Origin: Actinomycetales bacterium
GTDB taxonomy: Bacteria; Actinomycetota; Actinomycetes; Mycobacteriales; Mycobacteriaceae
Length of the DNA stretch: 10,867 nt
Assembly: GCA_012838715.1 (NCBI GenBank)
Contig: DUOR01000135.1
Location: forward strand, 1 to 10,867
Direction of reading: 5' to 3'
Position numbers and translations under genes: made by a program. Of the stretch, positions 10,344-10,867 are shown one piece after another. Position 1 is the stretch's first letter, and the number at the start of each line of letters is the position of its first letter. The notes under the pieces are model-generated. The model had not been told where the DNA came from. It worked only from the letters and a program-made list of their open reading frames with translations, and made no database searches.

Positions 10344-10406
10344 GCGTGCAGCCTTAATGCGGTAAACCTGCCCTTATTTCGGCATGAAAAGTAAGGCTCT
10401 CTTTCC

Positions 10407-10434
10407 TTGTCATCGCTGGTGGGAGGGTTATTCT
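10407..10434 (+). promoter_or_regulatory. Promoter of the DUF1540 gene
   Basis: TTGTCA (10407-10412), a 16-bp spacer and TATTCT (10429-10434) form the best -35/-10 pair in the window. The start would be near 10441 and the leader about 60 nt, ending in the ribosome site GAGGAGA (10486-10492) 8 nt before the ATG at 10501. This separates the gene from ksgA. The preceding stretch from 10344 holds only AT-richer sequence without a clear terminator. Confidence 0.6.
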
Positions 10435-10500
10435 GGGTGGCAGTCAGATACGTGGAGTACCCCGCAACCGCTTTTCCCGGCTCATGAGGAGACCCGCATC

Positions 10501-10779
10501 ATGTCCAGCGTCACCAAGATTTCGTCCTGCACCACCACCGCCTGCGCCTTCAACAACGACGGCTGCACCGCCTTCGCGGTGAACGTCGGCGGCAACGCGA
10601 ACGCCGCGTGCACCACCTTCTCCACCGTCGATCTCCGGGCCGGTCTGGCCGGGGCCGACGCCCAGGTCGGCGCCTGCAAGCGCCTCGACTGCGCCCACAA
10701 CGAGGACCTGATGTGCGGCCTGGCCGACATTTCGGTCAGCGGCGACGCCGCCCTCTGCGACAGCTACGAGGCTCGCTGA
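10501..10779 (+). CDS. Small cysteine-rich protein with two DUF1540-type motifs
   Basis: A 92-residue, probably cytoplasmic, metal-binding-looking protein of unknown function. It consists of two similar halves. The first has C10-x4-C15-x6-C22-x14-C37 with an asparagine two residues after the second Cys block (FNND) and ends TTF. The second has C59-x4-C64-x7-C72-x13-C86 with HNED and ends DSY. This spacing (C-x4-C-x2-N...C...V...C-x2-F/Y) is the DUF1540 pattern; the eight cysteines suggest two small metal sites. There is no signal peptide. The ATG at 10501 is fixed by GAGGAGA; an upstream in-frame ATG at 10384 would lie before the promoter and is rejected. Zinc binding is inference, and no reaction can be assigned. 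Confidence 0.85.
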   Translation: MSSVTKISSCTTTACAFNNDGCTAFAVNVGGNANAACTTFSTVDLRAGLAGADAQVGACKRLDCAHNEDLMCGLADISVSGDAALCDSYEAR

Positions 10780-10788
10780 GCAGGTCGG

Positions 10789-10803
10789 CCCACGCAGCGT
10801 GGG
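10789..10803 (+). terminator. Short stem-loop after the DUF1540 gene
   Basis: CCCACG (10789-10794), a 3-base loop and CGTGGG (10798-10803) form a 6-bp stem 10 nt after the stop. No T-run follows. It is a candidate weak terminator; the rest of the window to its end shows no gene. Confidence 0.35.
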
Positions 10804-10867
10804 GCACCGGAAAACAACCCGAACGACACCCGGCCAACATCCGGCCGGCACAGGAAAACGCGCGGAA

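Noticed and set aside
10387..10405. A DtxR iron box upstream of the DUF1540 gene
   Set aside because: About 10 of 15 core positions match and the dyad symmetry is poor; too weak to annotate.

Overview
The window looks like chromosomal DNA from a high-GC actinobacterium, most probably a Corynebacterium. The evidence is a corynebacterial-type Rpf2/RpfB protein, two BCCT carriers with BetP-like residues, extended -10 boxes of TAnnnT form set directly at start codons, and the order pabB / metG / tatD / rpf / ksgA. The same order is known from Mycobacterium tuberculosis (pabB, metS, tatD, rpfB, ksgA, ispE). I cannot name the species. Every gene except the truncated first one appears intact, and I see no insertion sequence, tRNA, rRNA or CRISPR array.

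Layout. Positions 1-2545 hold two tandem + strand BCCT-family compatible-solute transporters; the first is cut by the window edge. The second ends tail-to-tail with pabB (- strand, 2542-3930), the two stop codons sharing the four bases CTAG. A 63-bp divergent promoter region separates pabB from metG (+, 3994-5847). Between metG and a convergent DUF1707 membrane protein gene (-, 6018-6791) lies a 170-bp spacer with a GC hairpin and an unusual array of a 14-16 bp repeat, three direct copies and one inverted. An 83-bp divergent region then leads to tatD (+, 6875-7717). A 294-bp spacer rich in inverted and direct repeats precedes rpf (+, 8012-9166), which abuts ksgA (+, 9167-10318) with no spacer. 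Last is a small cysteine-rich protein with two DUF1540-like motifs (+, 10501-10779), with its own promoter, where ispE might have been expected.

Functions. The BCCT carriers and Rpf serve osmotic and cell-wall physiology. PabB (folate), MetG (translation), TatD (nuclease/DNA repair) and KsgA (16S rRNA maturation) are housekeeping. Cross-cutting observations are: (i) a strongly over-represented motif GCTTNCCGACG with 11 copies on both strands; (ii) four genes whose -10 box sits 7-8 nt before the start codon, implying leaderless mRNAs; (iii) in-frame tandem duplications (12, 18, 27 and 36 nt) expanding low-complexity segments in three of the proteins, one of them inside the conserved core of PabB. 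I did not find a convincing new multi-gene system; the novelty is mostly in the non-coding and repeat structure.
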